Source: Saccharothrix syringae (GTDB lineage: Bacteria > Actinomycetota > Actinomycetes > Mycobacteriales > Pseudonocardiaceae). Taken from it: a stretch of DNA of 64,000 bases. Below are positions 41,064 to 49,184 of this stretch, in pieces. Numbering within the stretch: the stretch's first letter is position 1; each line of letters starts with the position of its first letter. The notes below the pieces were generated by a model. It had not been told where the DNA came from, ran no database searches, and was given only the letters and a program-made list of their open reading frames with translations. Location: positions 3,596,001 through 3,660,000 of the forward strand of contig NZ_CP034550.1 of NCBI RefSeq assembly GCF_009498035.1, in the 5' to 3' direction. Position numbers and translations under genes: made by a program.

Positions 41064-42599
41064 TCACCGGGGGGAGGCGGTCGGGTGCGCGCCGTCGGCG
41101 CCGCTGCCCACGAGGGCTTCCAGGCGCTTGCGGTCGACCTTCCCGTTCCCGTTGGTGGGCAGCTGCTCCAGCCGGACGCAGCGGCGCGGGATCTTGAAGG
41201 GCTCGATGTGGTCGCGCATCCGGTCCCGGACCTCCTCCGCGGGGATGTCGGCCACCACCGCGAGGAGCGAGGACCGGCCGCCGCTCGGGGGGAGCACGGC
41301 CGCCGAGGTCACGCCGGGTACGCGGTGGGCGGCGGCTTCGACCTCGGTGGCGCTGAGGCGGAACCCCCGCTCCTTGTAGATGTCGTCCCGGCGACCGGAG
41401 AAGTAGAGGTACCCCTCCTCGTCCTGCCGGCCGTAGTCGCCGGTGCGCAGCTCGGGGAACAGCCCCTCCGCGCGGGGGAAGCGGTCGGCGGTCAGCTCGG
41501 GGCGCTTCCAGTAGCCGGCCATGACGTTCGGGCCCCGCACGACGAACTGGCCGATCTCCCCGGGGGGCAGCCGGTCCCCGTCGTCGTCGATGACGAAGAC
41601 CTCGGTGCCCGGCAGCGGCAGCCCGCAGGACCCCGGGTGGTCGAGGTCCCCGTCGGGGGGCATGATCGCCGTGCGCTTGCACTCCGTGAGCCCGTACATG
41701 ACCTGGATCCGCAGCCGGGGGAGCGCGGCGCGCAGCGCGGACATGGTGGTCTCGGCCAGGGCCGCACCGGTGTTGGTCAGCAGCCGCAGCCGGTCGAGCC
41801 CCCCGCTGCTGCGGCGCAGCAGCCAGGCGAGCCGGTCCGCGATGGAGGGCACGGCGGGCAGCACGGTCGCCCCGGCGGCCTCCAGGCTGCGCAGCAGCGG
41901 CGGGCCGGTCTCGGCGACGGTGCCCAGGTGCAGCCGGGCGCCGCTCAGGGCCGCGAGGTAGACCTGGTAGAGACCGTAGTCGAAGGAGAGCGGCAGCGGG
42001 CAGTACACGACGTCGTCGCCGCGGTACCCCAGGCACTCCTGGATCGCGGACACCGCGAAGAGCACCTGCTGGTGGGTGCTGACCACGGCCTTGGGCAGCG
42101 AGGTGGTGCCCGAGGTGTAGATCAGGCTGACGGGGTCGACGGCCAGGGCGCCCCCGCCGGGGGGAGCGGGGCACCCGTCGGCGTCCGCGTCGAGCGCGGT
42201 CCGGACCAGCTCGTCGAACCCGAGGAACCGCACACCGCACCCGGCGGCGGTCCGCCCCGCGGCCGGGTCGTCGGAGACCAGCAGCTTCGGTTCGCAGTCC
42301 CGCAGCACGTGTTCCAGCGGCCCGCCGCGCACCTGCTCGTGCAGGACGCTGAACACGGCGCCCAGGCGGGAGGCCGCGTAGACCAGCACGGCGATGCCGA
42401 TCCCGTCGGCCGCGGTGACCACGACCCGGTCGCCGCGCCGCAGTCCTCCGCGCCACAGGGACGCGGCCATCCTGGTGCTGGCGGAAGCGAGTTCCCGGTA
42501 GGTCAGGCCGCGGTCCCGCGAACTCAGCGCGACGGATCGGGGGCTGCGGTCGGCGGCCGCCTCCAGGAGTTCGTGCAGCAGCTGTGCGGTGCGGGCCAT
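41064..42599 (-). CDS. AMP-forming acyl/aminoacyl ligase loading the ACP
   Basis: 511 residues from ATG 42599. ANL-superfamily motifs are intact: SLIYTSGTTSLPKAVV (P-loop), MYGLTECKRT, LRTGDYGRQDEEGYLYFSGRRDD and the C-terminal lysine in LPTNGNGKVDRKRL. It adenylates a carboxylic acid and passes it to phosphopantetheine. It belongs to the same broad group as ligases found beside an ACP gene and a BtrK-like decarboxylase gene, as here. The specificity pocket cannot be read confidently. Aspartate, glutamate or an N-acyl diaminobutyrate are the candidates. Its start overlaps the previous stop by one base. Confidence 0.88.
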   Translation of the reverse strand: MARTAQLLHELLEAAADRSPRSVALSSRDRGLTYRELASASTRMAASLWRGGLRRGDRVVVTAADGIGIAVLVYAASRLGAVFSVLHEQVRGGPLEHVLRDCEPKLLVSDDPAAGRTAAGCGVRFLGFDELVRTALDADADGCPAPPGGGALAVDPVSLIYTSGTTSLPKAVVSTHQQVLFAVSAIQECLGYRGDDVVYCPLPLSFDYGLYQVYLAALSGARLHLGTVAETGPPLLRSLEAAGATVLPAVPSIADRLAWLLRRSSGGLDRLRLLTNTGAALAETTMSALRAALPRLRIQVMYGLTECKRTAIMPPDGDLDHPGSCGLPLPGTEVFVIDDDGDRLPPGEIGQFVVRGPNVMAGYWKRPELTADRFPRAEGLFPELRTGDYGRQDEEGYLYFSGRRDDIYKERGFRLSATEVEAAAHRVPGVTSAAVLPPSGGRSSLLAVVADIPAEEVRDRMRDHIEPFKIPRRCVRLEQLPTNGNGKVDRKRLEALVGSGADGAHPTASPR

Positions 42600-43498
42600 C
42601 AGGTCTCCTCGACGGAGGTGCCCAGGGCGGACGCCGCGCGGTGGGGGACGACGGTGGTGGCGGTGGCGGCGCACACGAGCTGGGGCTCGTCGAGGACCGC
42701 GGCGGCGCTCGGCCCCGCTCCGGGGCGGGCGCCGAGGACCTTGTGCGCCTGGAGCTCCACCACCCGGCGCAGCCTGGTCCGCCGCACCAGCCGCGCACGT
42801 GCCTCGATGTAGTCGCCCGGTTTCACGGGCGCGGTGAAGCGGAGGTCGCTGTACTGGGACAGCAGCCCCTCGTCGCCGTCCGTGCGGATGGTGATCTCGG
42901 TGACCAGGTCGCCGAACAGCCGCAGGATGCGCGCGCCGTCCACCAGGTCACCCCCGTAGTGGGCGTCCTCCTGGCCGATCCGCACGCGGAGGAAGGCCGT
43001 CGTCTCCTGGGTGGGTCCACCGCGGGCGCCGCGCTGGGCGGTGGCGGTCGTGGTGGCGGTCGGTGGTGACATGGCACCGGGCTCCTTCGGTTCTGTTCGT
43101 CCGTCTTCGGCGGCCGGGGAGAGGCCGAGGGCGACCGCGGCCACGACGTCCTGCTTGTGGGTGATGGACACCGAGACCGGGGACGCGGTCAACCGGGCGG
43201 CCCGCCCCCGGAGGCGCACGACGGGGGCACCGCGCGGTGCGTGCTCCACGCAGATCTCCCGCGGCGCCACCCCCTGGAGGAAGCCGACCCCCAGGACCTT
43301 GAGGACGGCCTCCTTGGCGGCGAACCGGCCCGCCAGGAACTCCAGGCGCCGGCGGGCGCCGAGGGTGTCGGCGTGGGCCAGTTCCTCCGGGGCGAAGCCG
43401 AAGCGCAGGAACCAGGGTCGCTCGACCAGGCGGCGCAGTTCCGAGCAGTCGAGGACGTCCACCCCGACCCGGACGGCCCGGCTCGACCCGGTGCTCAT
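42599..43498 (-). CDS. Phosphopantetheinyl transferase fused to beta-aminoacyl ammonia-lyase-like hotdog domain
   Basis: 299 residues. Residues about 1-128 are an AcpS-type transferase (VRVGVDVLDCSELRRL; FLAGRFAAKEAVLKVLG) that would activate the operon's ACP. Residues about 165-280 are a hotdog domain (IGQEDAHYGGDLVDGARIL, LFGDLVTEITIRTDGDEGLL, PGDYIEARARL) most like 3-aminobutyryl-CoA or beta-alanyl-CoA ammonia-lyases, which reversibly add or remove ammonia at the beta-carbon of an acyl thioester. The linker contains ATG 43072 (residue 143) with AAGGAG nine bases before it, so the lyase may also be made alone. The start overlaps the decarboxylase stop by four bases. Confidence 0.82.
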   Translation of the reverse strand: MSTGSSRAVRVGVDVLDCSELRRLVERPWFLRFGFAPEELAHADTLGARRRLEFLAGRFAAKEAVLKVLGVGFLQGVAPREICVEHAPRGAPVVRLRGRAARLTASPVSVSITHKQDVVAAVALGLSPAAEDGRTEPKEPGAMSPPTATTTATAQRGARGGPTQETTAFLRVRIGQEDAHYGGDLVDGARILRLFGDLVTEITIRTDGDEGLLSQYSDLRFTAPVKPGDYIEARARLVRRTRLRRVVELQAHKVLGARPGAGPSAAAVLDEPQLVCAATATTVVPHRAASALGTSVEET

Positions 43499-44781
43499 CC
43501 GGACACCGCGCGGAAGTCGACGAGGCGCTGCTTGGCCAGCAGGTCCTCCGTGCTGTCGCGCTCCCGGACCAGGTGGGCCCGCCCGCGGTGCACCATCACC
43601 TCGGCCGGGAAGCCGTGGCTGAGGAAGAGCCCCGGTGAGGCGGTGGGCCCGTAGGCGCCGGACCGCCCCACCGCCAGCAGGTCACCCGGCCGCACCTCCG
43701 GCAGCCGGACCTTCCTGGCGACCACGTCGTTGGGCGTGCACAGCGGCCCGGTGACGGTGTAGGGCCGCAGCGCCCCACCGGTCCGACCCCCGAGGTGGCG
43801 GATCGGGAAGTTGCGCTTGACGAAGCTCCCGATGCCGACGGCGGCCATGTGGTGGTTGGTGCCGCCGTCGGCGACCACGAAGCTCTCGCCCATGGACTCC
43901 TTCACGTAGCGGGCCCGGACGACGTACGTGCCGGCCGCGGCCGTCAGGAACCGGCCCAGCTCCATGATCATCCGGCAGTGCGGGTGGCGCGCGGAGAAGG
44001 AGGAGAGGACTTCCGCCAGCCCGGTCCCCAGCGCGGCGAGGTCCGGGTCCTCCTCGTTGTCGAAGTAGGCGACGCCGAGCCCGCCGCCGAAGTCCACCGT
44101 TTCCAGGGGGAAGCCGAGGTGCCCGGCCAGGTCCTCCGCGGTCGCGAGGATGCGCCGGGTGTTGTGGACGACGTCCTCGTGGTCGAGGAACCGCGTCCCC
44201 ATGTAGGCGTGCACCCCGGTCAACCGGATGTTGCGCAGGGCCGCGAGCCGGTGCCCGGACTCGCGCAGCCGGGCTTCGTCGATGCCGAACTGCCGGGGCT
44301 TGCCCCCCATGGCCAGCCCGGACCCCTTGCTGCCGAAGGCGGGGTTCACCCGCAGGAGCACCGGGAACCCGTCGCGACCGGCCGCAGCCAGCAGCGAGTC
44401 GAGCAGGTCGAGTTCGTCCAGCGATTCGCAGACGACCGCGCGGATGCCGGCTTCGACGCACGCGGCGAGCTCCCGCTCGTCCTTGCCGGGGCCGAGGAAG
44501 ATGACGTCGCGCGGCGCGACCCCGGCTCGCAGGGCGGTGGCCAGTTCGGCGGAGGAGGAGACCTCGGCGCCGGTGCCCAACCGGTTCAGCAGCGCGCAGA
44601 CGCTCACGTTCGGGTTGGCCTTGAGCGAGTAGAAGATGTCGACCCCGGCGGGGAGCGCGTCGCGCAGCTCGCGGTACGTGTCTTCCAGGACGTCCGCGTC
44701 GTAGACGAACAAGGGGGTGCCGAATTCGTCGGCGAGCGCCGAGATCGCATTGCCCTGCATGTCCGCCATCGGGGTGGTCAT
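43495..44781 (-). CDS. BtrK-like PLP decarboxylase, likely for ACP-bound amino acid
   Basis: 428 residues. A type III (alanine-racemase fold) PLP decarboxylase: FYSLKANPNVSV with the PLP lysine, GAEVSSSAELATAL, FLGPGKDERELA, MGGKPRQFGID, DFGGGLGVAYFD, VADGGTNHHMAA and GPLCTPNDVV. The blocks MGGKPRQFGID, GG-x-x-HH and GPLCTP favour BtrK, the L-glutamyl-ACP decarboxylase of butirosin biosynthesis, over plain diaminopimelate decarboxylase. With an adjacent ACP and ligase it probably decarboxylates an amino acid held by its side-chain carboxyl. Aspartyl-ACP would give beta-alanyl-ACP, the type of substrate the neighbouring lyase domain suggests. Confidence 0.87.
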   Translation of the reverse strand: MTTPMADMQGNAISALADEFGTPLFVYDADVLEDTYRELRDALPAGVDIFYSLKANPNVSVCALLNRLGTGAEVSSSAELATALRAGVAPRDVIFLGPGKDERELAACVEAGIRAVVCESLDELDLLDSLLAAAGRDGFPVLLRVNPAFGSKGSGLAMGGKPRQFGIDEARLRESGHRLAALRNIRLTGVHAYMGTRFLDHEDVVHNTRRILATAEDLAGHLGFPLETVDFGGGLGVAYFDNEEDPDLAALGTGLAEVLSSFSARHPHCRMIMELGRFLTAAAGTYVVRARYVKESMGESFVVADGGTNHHMAAVGIGSFVKRNFPIRHLGGRTGGALRPYTVTGPLCTPNDVVARKVRLPEVRPGDLLAVGRSGAYGPTASPGLFLSHGFPAEVMVHRGRAHLVRERDSTEDLLAKQRLVDFRAVSG

Positions 44782-44871
44782 GGGATCACTGCCGTTCGCG
44801 AAGTTCTCATCACTCGCCTCTCCGGGCGTGTTGTGCGGAACACCGGGAAAACGGATCCGGTGCGCCGGCGG

Positions 44872-46095
44872 CTAGTTCGGAACCGCCGGCAGGGAGTCGA
44901 GCCCGAACGCCGTGTGGAGCACGGCGACGGAGTCCAGGAGCCGGTCGAGCGGCACGAGCACCGAGGTGCGCATCTGCGCCGTGTGCACCGACATCCCGGT
45001 GATACCGGCCTCGCCCAGGGCCCGGAGCGCCCCGGCCGGCCGCGTCGGGCTGGCCACCAGGCCGCAGTCGATCAGCGAGACCTTGCCCAGGTCCTGGTTG
45101 ACCTCGGGGACCAGGCCGATCTGCCGGAGAGCCGCCGCGGCGTCGTCGACGTGCACCCGCGGTATCGTGAACCGCACGCGGGTCCGGCCGGCGGAGTCCA
45201 CCCTGCTCAGCAGATCGACGTCGACGCCGATCTCCGCCATCTTGTCGAGCGCGTCCGGCAGCGAGTGCCGGTCGGCCGCCTCGACGGTCAGGCATATCTC
45301 GGCGATGTCGGGGTCATGGGTTACCGCGATGACCTTACCCGAGGGTTCCACCGCACTCACCCCTTCTTTAGTCAGTACGCTGCCACGCCCTGGCCGGGCG
45401 CCGTGCCTCACGTGCACTTCGACGCCGTAGGTGAACGCCAGGGCGACGGATCGGGGGTGCAGGACCCGCGCACCCGACCGCGCCATTTCGGACATGGCGA
45501 GGTAGTCGACCGAATTCAGCACCTTCGCCGGACCGACGACTCGCGGGTCCGCGCTGAACACGCCGTCCACGTCGGTGTAGATCTCGCACCGCCGGGCGTC
45601 CAGGGCCGCCGCCAGCGCGACCGCCGTCGTGTCGGAGCCCCCGCGGCCGAGCGTGGTGACGTCCCCGTCGTCGTTCGTGCCCTGGAACCCCGCCACCACG
45701 GGGATCACGTTCCTGCCCAGGACCTCCAGCAGCCGACCGGGCGCGATGTCGGAGATGCGGCCCTCGCCGTGCGGACCGCGGACGTGGATCCCCGCCTGCG
45801 CCCCGGTCAGGGACATCGCGCGCCGGCCGAGCGCTTCCAGGGCCATCGTCAGTTGAGCGGCCGACGCCGCCTCCGCCGTGGCCACGAGCTGGTCGGTCTC
45901 CCGGTCCTGCGGACCGCGCCCGAACGCGCTCGCGAGTTCGAGCAGCGAGTTGGTCGCGCGGCCGCGTGCGGAGACGACGACCACCACGGGGCGCCCGGTG
46001 GCGGCACAGGCCACCACGACCCGCTCGGCCACGGCCCGCACCTGGTCCACTGTGGTGAGAGAAGTGCCGCCGTACTTGTGCACCACGGTGTCCAT
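44872..46095 (-). CDS. Aspartokinase dedicated to the cluster
   Basis: 407 residues from ATG 46095. It opens with the kinase signature VVHKYGGTSL and has LGRGGSDTTAVALAAAL (aspartate site), CEIYTDVDGVFSADPR and two C-terminal ACT domains (about 270-405). It phosphorylates aspartate, the first step towards aspartate semialdehyde and hence diaminobutyrate through EctB. Specialised aspartokinases accompany some ectoine clusters and escape normal lysine/threonine feedback. Whether this one does cannot be judged by eye. No semialdehyde dehydrogenase is in the operon; a divergent homologue lies at 62.2 kb. Confidence 0.92.
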   Translation of the reverse strand: MDTVVHKYGGTSLTTVDQVRAVAERVVVACAATGRPVVVVVSARGRATNSLLELASAFGRGPQDRETDQLVATAEAASAAQLTMALEALGRRAMSLTGAQAGIHVRGPHGEGRISDIAPGRLLEVLGRNVIPVVAGFQGTNDDGDVTTLGRGGSDTTAVALAAALDARRCEIYTDVDGVFSADPRVVGPAKVLNSVDYLAMSEMARSGARVLHPRSVALAFTYGVEVHVRHGARPGRGSVLTKEGVSAVEPSGKVIAVTHDPDIAEICLTVEAADRHSLPDALDKMAEIGVDVDLLSRVDSAGRTRVRFTIPRVHVDDAAAALRQIGLVPEVNQDLGKVSLIDCGLVASPTRPAGALRALGEAGITGMSVHTAQMRTSVLVPLDRLLDSVAVLHTAFGLDSLPAVPN

Positions 46096-46234
46096 GGTCA
46101 ACCGGACCTCGGGTGTCGGCGGGGCGCGTCTTCGCGCATGGCGGATCTCCCATCGGTTCTCGTTCGGCTGCGGGACGGATCTCTGCCCGGGAGCGCGTTC
46201 GCGGGCTCCGGGGCACAACGGGGCCGCCGGAGAA

Positions 46235-46251
46235 TCCCGCACCACGCGGGA
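46235..46251 (-). terminator. Small hairpin between regulator and aspartokinase genes
   Basis: TCCCGC (46235-46240) and GCGGGA (46246-46251) form a six-base stem with a five-base loop, 24 bases after the regulator stop. On the minus strand it is followed by TTCT. It could be a weak terminator or attenuator separating the regulator from the biosynthetic genes. Confidence 0.35.
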
Positions 46252-46274
46252 AATCCCGGCGAGGATGACGTTCG

Positions 46275-47216
46275 TCAGTTCACGACGACCCGGGCGACCT
46301 TCAGCTCTTCGGTCAGCTCCTGCCAAACGGCGGCGTAGTGCGCGGTCAGGCCGGCGACGGCCTCGACGCAGTGCGGCGGCAGTTCCCTGAGCAGGTTCTT
46401 CCAGTCGCCTGGGCTCACCGCCCGCGTGGACAGCAACCGTAGCAACGCCCGGCCGTTCTCCGACAGCCTGAGCGAGGGGTCCTGCATCAGCGCGCGCAGC
46501 TGGGTGTGCTGGTGGTGCCGGGCGGACTCGGGGGAACTCGGGAGCCGCACGGGCGCCGGCGGGGTGACGGGCGCCATCGGGGTCACGGGCGCCGTCGGGG
46601 TCACGGGCGCCGGCGGGGCGGGTGCGGGAACCGGCCGCGGCACCACGGAGCGGAGGCGACCGTCACGCCCCAGGCGCTCTGTCGACTGGGGAAATTCCCC
46701 AGTCGACCGGCGGCGGATCGCGCCGACGGTCTTGTGCGACAGACCGGTCAACGCGGCGACGGAGCGGTCCGACCAGCGCGGCTCCGCCAGCAGGACCCGG
46801 TGGGCCGCGGCCTTGCGGTCGGCCAGCGTCAGCGGGAGCCCGTGCCCGATGTTGCTCCGCACGGCGAGCATGAAGGCTTGCCCGTCGGAGCAGTTGACCA
46901 TCCTCGCGCGCACGGTGTCGGCGTTGGCCCGCATCGCGGCGCGCAGTCGGTGCATGCCGTCGATGACCCGCATGGTCGACTTCTGGACCAGGATCGGGGG
47001 CAGGTCGGCCGCCACCTCGGCGAGGGTGCGGACGTGGTGCATGTCCTCGCCGGACCGGCGCGGGGAATCGGCGGGGAGGAGGTCCCCGACCGGTATCCGC
47101 ACCACCGGTAAATCGTCGAGGCGCCGGGTCGTGCCGGGTGGCGGCGCACTATTGTCGGGAACGACAAGACGTTCAATCGGATATGCGCAACCGCTGTCCC
47201 CTGTCGCCGCACTCAT
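46275..47216 (-). CDS. StrR-type pathway-specific activator (ParB-like fold)
   Basis: 313 residues from ATG 47216, with GGAGG eight bases upstream. The N-terminal ParB-like domain is of the StrR kind: DSPRRSGEDMHHVRTLAEV, PPILVQKSTMRVIDGMHRLR, SNIGHGLPLTLADRKAAAHR, then the helix-turn-helix WSDRSVAALTGLSHKTVGAI (about 150-170). A Pro/Val/Ala repeat linker (about 205-230) leads to a helical C-terminal domain. StrR-type proteins activate antibiotic clusters by binding GTTCGACTG-N11-CAGTCGAAC-like sites, and a close match lies inside this gene itself. It is the obvious activator of the leftward biosynthetic genes. Confidence 0.88.
   Translation of the reverse strand: MSAATGDSGCAYPIERLVVPDNSAPPPGTTRRLDDLPVVRIPVGDLLPADSPRRSGEDMHHVRTLAEVAADLPPILVQKSTMRVIDGMHRLRAAMRANADTVRARMVNCSDGQAFMLAVRSNIGHGLPLTLADRKAAAHRVLLAEPRWSDRSVAALTGLSHKTVGAIRRRSTGEFPQSTERLGRDGRLRSVVPRPVPAPAPPAPVTPTAPVTPMAPVTPPAPVRLPSSPESARHHQHTQLRALMQDPSLRLSENGRALLRLLSTRAVSPGDWKNLLRELPPHCVEAVAGLTAHYAAVWQELTEELKVARVVVN
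46547..46614. repeat. Tandem 18-base repeats coding a Pro-rich linker
   Basis: Three full units of GGGGTSACGGGCGCC plus three variable bases start at 46561, 46579 and 46597, preceded by a partial unit from 46547. Translated leftward they give the repeated APVTP linker of the StrR-like regulator. Copy number could vary between strains without breaking the frame. Confidence 0.75.
46681..46707. promoter_or_regulatory. StrR-type binding palindrome inside the regulator gene
   Basis: GTCGACTG-N11-CAGTCGAC. The whole 27-base stretch is palindromic, with 13-base arms around one central A. The half-sites and the 11-base gap match the known StrR consensus GTTCGACTG-N11-CAGTCGAAC except at the outermost bases. 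It lies within the coding sequence of the StrR-like regulator, around codons 170-179, and not in a promoter gap. Confidence 0.55.
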
Positions 47217-47771
47217 GTCTGACGCCTCCTGCTTGATCCCCACAGATGTCTGGCCTACATCTTTGGTACTCCACGGTCGGAGGGCTTGCAACTTGCCCGG
47301 ACGGCTATTCGCGGCTGCATGTGGCAACTATTCGTAGCTCCGGGTAACCGGGTTGCCGGACAACATCGGGACCGGTGCTGACCGGCGGCGGGAGCGGTAG
47401 ATCTTGATACGATGTGCGTGGCGATCGAAAATCACTGCTCCTCGGTTTCAAACCTTTTTCACCCTGATGTTGCAAGCCGTCCCAGGGGCTGGTCGGCGCA
47501 GGCGTGCCGAGGGTGGGGCGGCTGGTGGCCGCGGGGGCTGCATCGCCTGGTGGGCGGTCGGCGGGGTGCGAGACCTTGTGCTCGCGGGCGAGGGGGAGTA
47601 GTTTTTGCGCCACGATTTCCGTGCATATCCATTAATTCGCTCCGCGGTGTTGAAGAGATAAAGTTCCCGACCGACGCGGAACCGCCGTGGCTGGTAGCCT
47701 CGGGAGGTGCGACGATTGCGCCGGCCTGGTGAAGAGGCTGCCTGTCGCACCGGGGTCGGAGGTGCCCGATA
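47217..47771. other. Divergent control region, low GC, no gene
   Basis: About 550 bases between the StrR-like regulator and the LysE-type gene. GC content is visibly lower than average, with runs such as CAAACCTTTTTCACC near 47450 and GAAGAGATAAAG near 47652. Promoters for both directions should be here. I found no reading frame with credible coding bias and no strong inverted repeat. Confidence 0.5.
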
Positions 47772-48395
47772 ATGGTGGATCTGAGCGTACTGCCGGGTTA
47801 CATCGCGGTGATCCTGCTCTTCCTCGGTCCACCCGGGCCCGACATGGCCTACATGATCGCGGTGGGTCTCGAAGGTGGTCGCCGGGCCGCGCTGAAGGCC
47901 ATCCTCGGCATCGGGACGGGCATGAGCGTCTACGCCGCCGCCGTCGTCGTCGGGATGGGGAAGATCGTCCAGTCGTACCCGGTGGTGCTCAACGCGGTGC
48001 GGATCTTCGGTGCGGCGTACCTGCTGTGGTTGGCGTACCACACCCTGCGCAACGCGCGTCGCGCGCTCAGCGGGCACACCGATCTCCGGGCGGGGAGGTG
48101 GTACCTCCGGGGCGTGTTCGTCAGCCTGACGAACCCGAAGATCATCCTGTTCTTCCTCGCGGTGCTGCCGCAGTTCATCGGGAGCGCGGGCAACCCCGTT
48201 GTGCAGATGGGCGTTCTCGGTGCCGTCAACGTCCTGACGGAGGTCGTCCTCTACGGGACCATCGGGGTCCTGGCGGGTTCCTTCCACGCTCGCTTCACCG
48301 GCGAGTCGAAGGCGACCGCCGTGCTGAACTACGTCGCGTGCGCGGTTTACGTCGTGCTGGCGGGGACGATCGTCGCCGGCGTGTCCTCCGGTTGA
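47772..48395 (+). CDS. LysE/RhtB-type exporter
   Basis: 207 residues with six membrane helices and the family's GPPGPDMAYMIAVGLEGGRRAAL near the N-terminus (about 19-40), SLTNPKIILFFLAVLPQFI in the middle, and two closing helices. Members export amino acids or small amino-acid-like compounds by proton exchange. The gene is divergent from the StrR-like regulator of the aminoacyl-ACP gene set, so it may remove that pathway's product or excess diaminobutyrate. Local tyrosine- or lysine-specific features are not evident. Confidence 0.88.
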   Translation: MVDLSVLPGYIAVILLFLGPPGPDMAYMIAVGLEGGRRAALKAILGIGTGMSVYAAAVVVGMGKIVQSYPVVLNAVRIFGAAYLLWLAYHTLRNARRALSGHTDLRAGRWYLRGVFVSLTNPKIILFFLAVLPQFIGSAGNPVVQMGVLGAVNVLTEVVLYGTIGVLAGSFHARFTGESKATAVLNYVACAVYVVLAGTIVAGVSSG

Positions 48396-48509
48396 CTTCC
48401 CGGGAGTCGGTGGTTGCAGGTAGGTTGAGGTCGCCTCGGCGTGCGGCCACGGGGGCTTCGTCGGGTGGCCGTCCCGGGTGGCGCCGAGCGGACAGGGGAG
48501 GCCCTCCGG

Positions 48510-49184
48510 GTGAAGATCATCGCGTTGTCCTGCACGCAGAAGCGCCTTCCGTCGCTGACCGACGCGCTGCTCGACGCGGCGATCACCGGCGTCCTCCAAG
48601 AGGTCGGTGACGCGGAGGTCCAGCGGATCCGGCTGATCGACCACCGCATCGCCATGTGCGAGGGCGAGGACACCTGCCTCGATCCCGAGGTGGGCCGGTG
48701 CACGCTCGACGACGACTTCGAGCACGTCGTCGGTCTGGCCGGGGGTGCGCGGGGGATGCTGCTCGCCATGCCGGTGTACGCGGGGAACGTGCCCGCGGTG
48801 CTGAAGATCTTCCAGGAGCGCTTGAAGAGCTTCATGAACGCCGAGCGGCGCCCGTTCGGCGGTCTGCTGGTGGGGACGATCGTGCATTCGCGCACGATGC
48901 TGACCGAACCCGCGCTGGCATCGCTGTTCCCGTGGTACCTGCGCCTGCGCAACAAGAACGTGGCGTCGGCGTGCTTCAGCCAGCACGACCACCAGGACCT
49001 GACCCGCACCGCGGCGCTCGACATGTGCGTGGCCGTGGGGCGGCAGCTCGGGATGACGCTCGACGGCAGCCGCTCGCCGGTCGGCGAGCGGACGGCCGAG
49101 CGGACGGCCGAGCGGACGGCACTGCCGTTGGTTCAGTCGCCGGATCGTCCGCGGTGCGGTGACCCGGCCGTGCCCTCTCCCTGA
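48510..49184 (+). CDS. Flavodoxin-like NAD(P)H:FMN reductase / iron-sulfur flavoprotein-like
   Basis: 224 residues from GTG 48510, with GGGGAGG upstream. The fold starts VKIIALSCTQKRLPSLTDALLD (FMN phosphate loop), then MCEGEDTCLDPEVGRC with three spaced Cys, and AMPVYAGNVPAVLKIFQERL, the flavin isoalloxazine loop. The Cys spacing only partly resembles that of iron-sulfur flavoproteins, so a cluster is uncertain. The C-terminal tail has a threefold AERT repeat from a 12-base DNA repeat near 49090. The 3' end overlaps the convergent Cys-rich gene by 52 bases. A redox helper for the adjacent oxygenase genes is possible. Confidence 0.75.
   Translation: MKIIALSCTQKRLPSLTDALLDAAITGVLQEVGDAEVQRIRLIDHRIAMCEGEDTCLDPEVGRCTLDDDFEHVVGLAGGARGMLLAMPVYAGNVPAVLKIFQERLKSFMNAERRPFGGLLVGTIVHSRTMLTEPALASLFPWYLRLRNKNVASACFSQHDHQDLTRTAALDMCVAVGRQLGMTLDGSRSPVGERTAERTAERTALPLVQSPDRPRCGDPAVPSP

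Noticed and set aside
43495..44781. Primary-metabolism diaminopimelate decarboxylase (lysA)
   Set aside because: The fold is shared, but the BtrK-like blocks and the adjoining ACP and ligase genes argue for an ACP-linked amino acid as substrate. This remains to be tested.
47328..47771. Possible small gene in the low-GC region before the LysE-type gene
   Set aside because: The frames are interrupted or lack a start with a ribosome site. The sequence looks like a promoter region.
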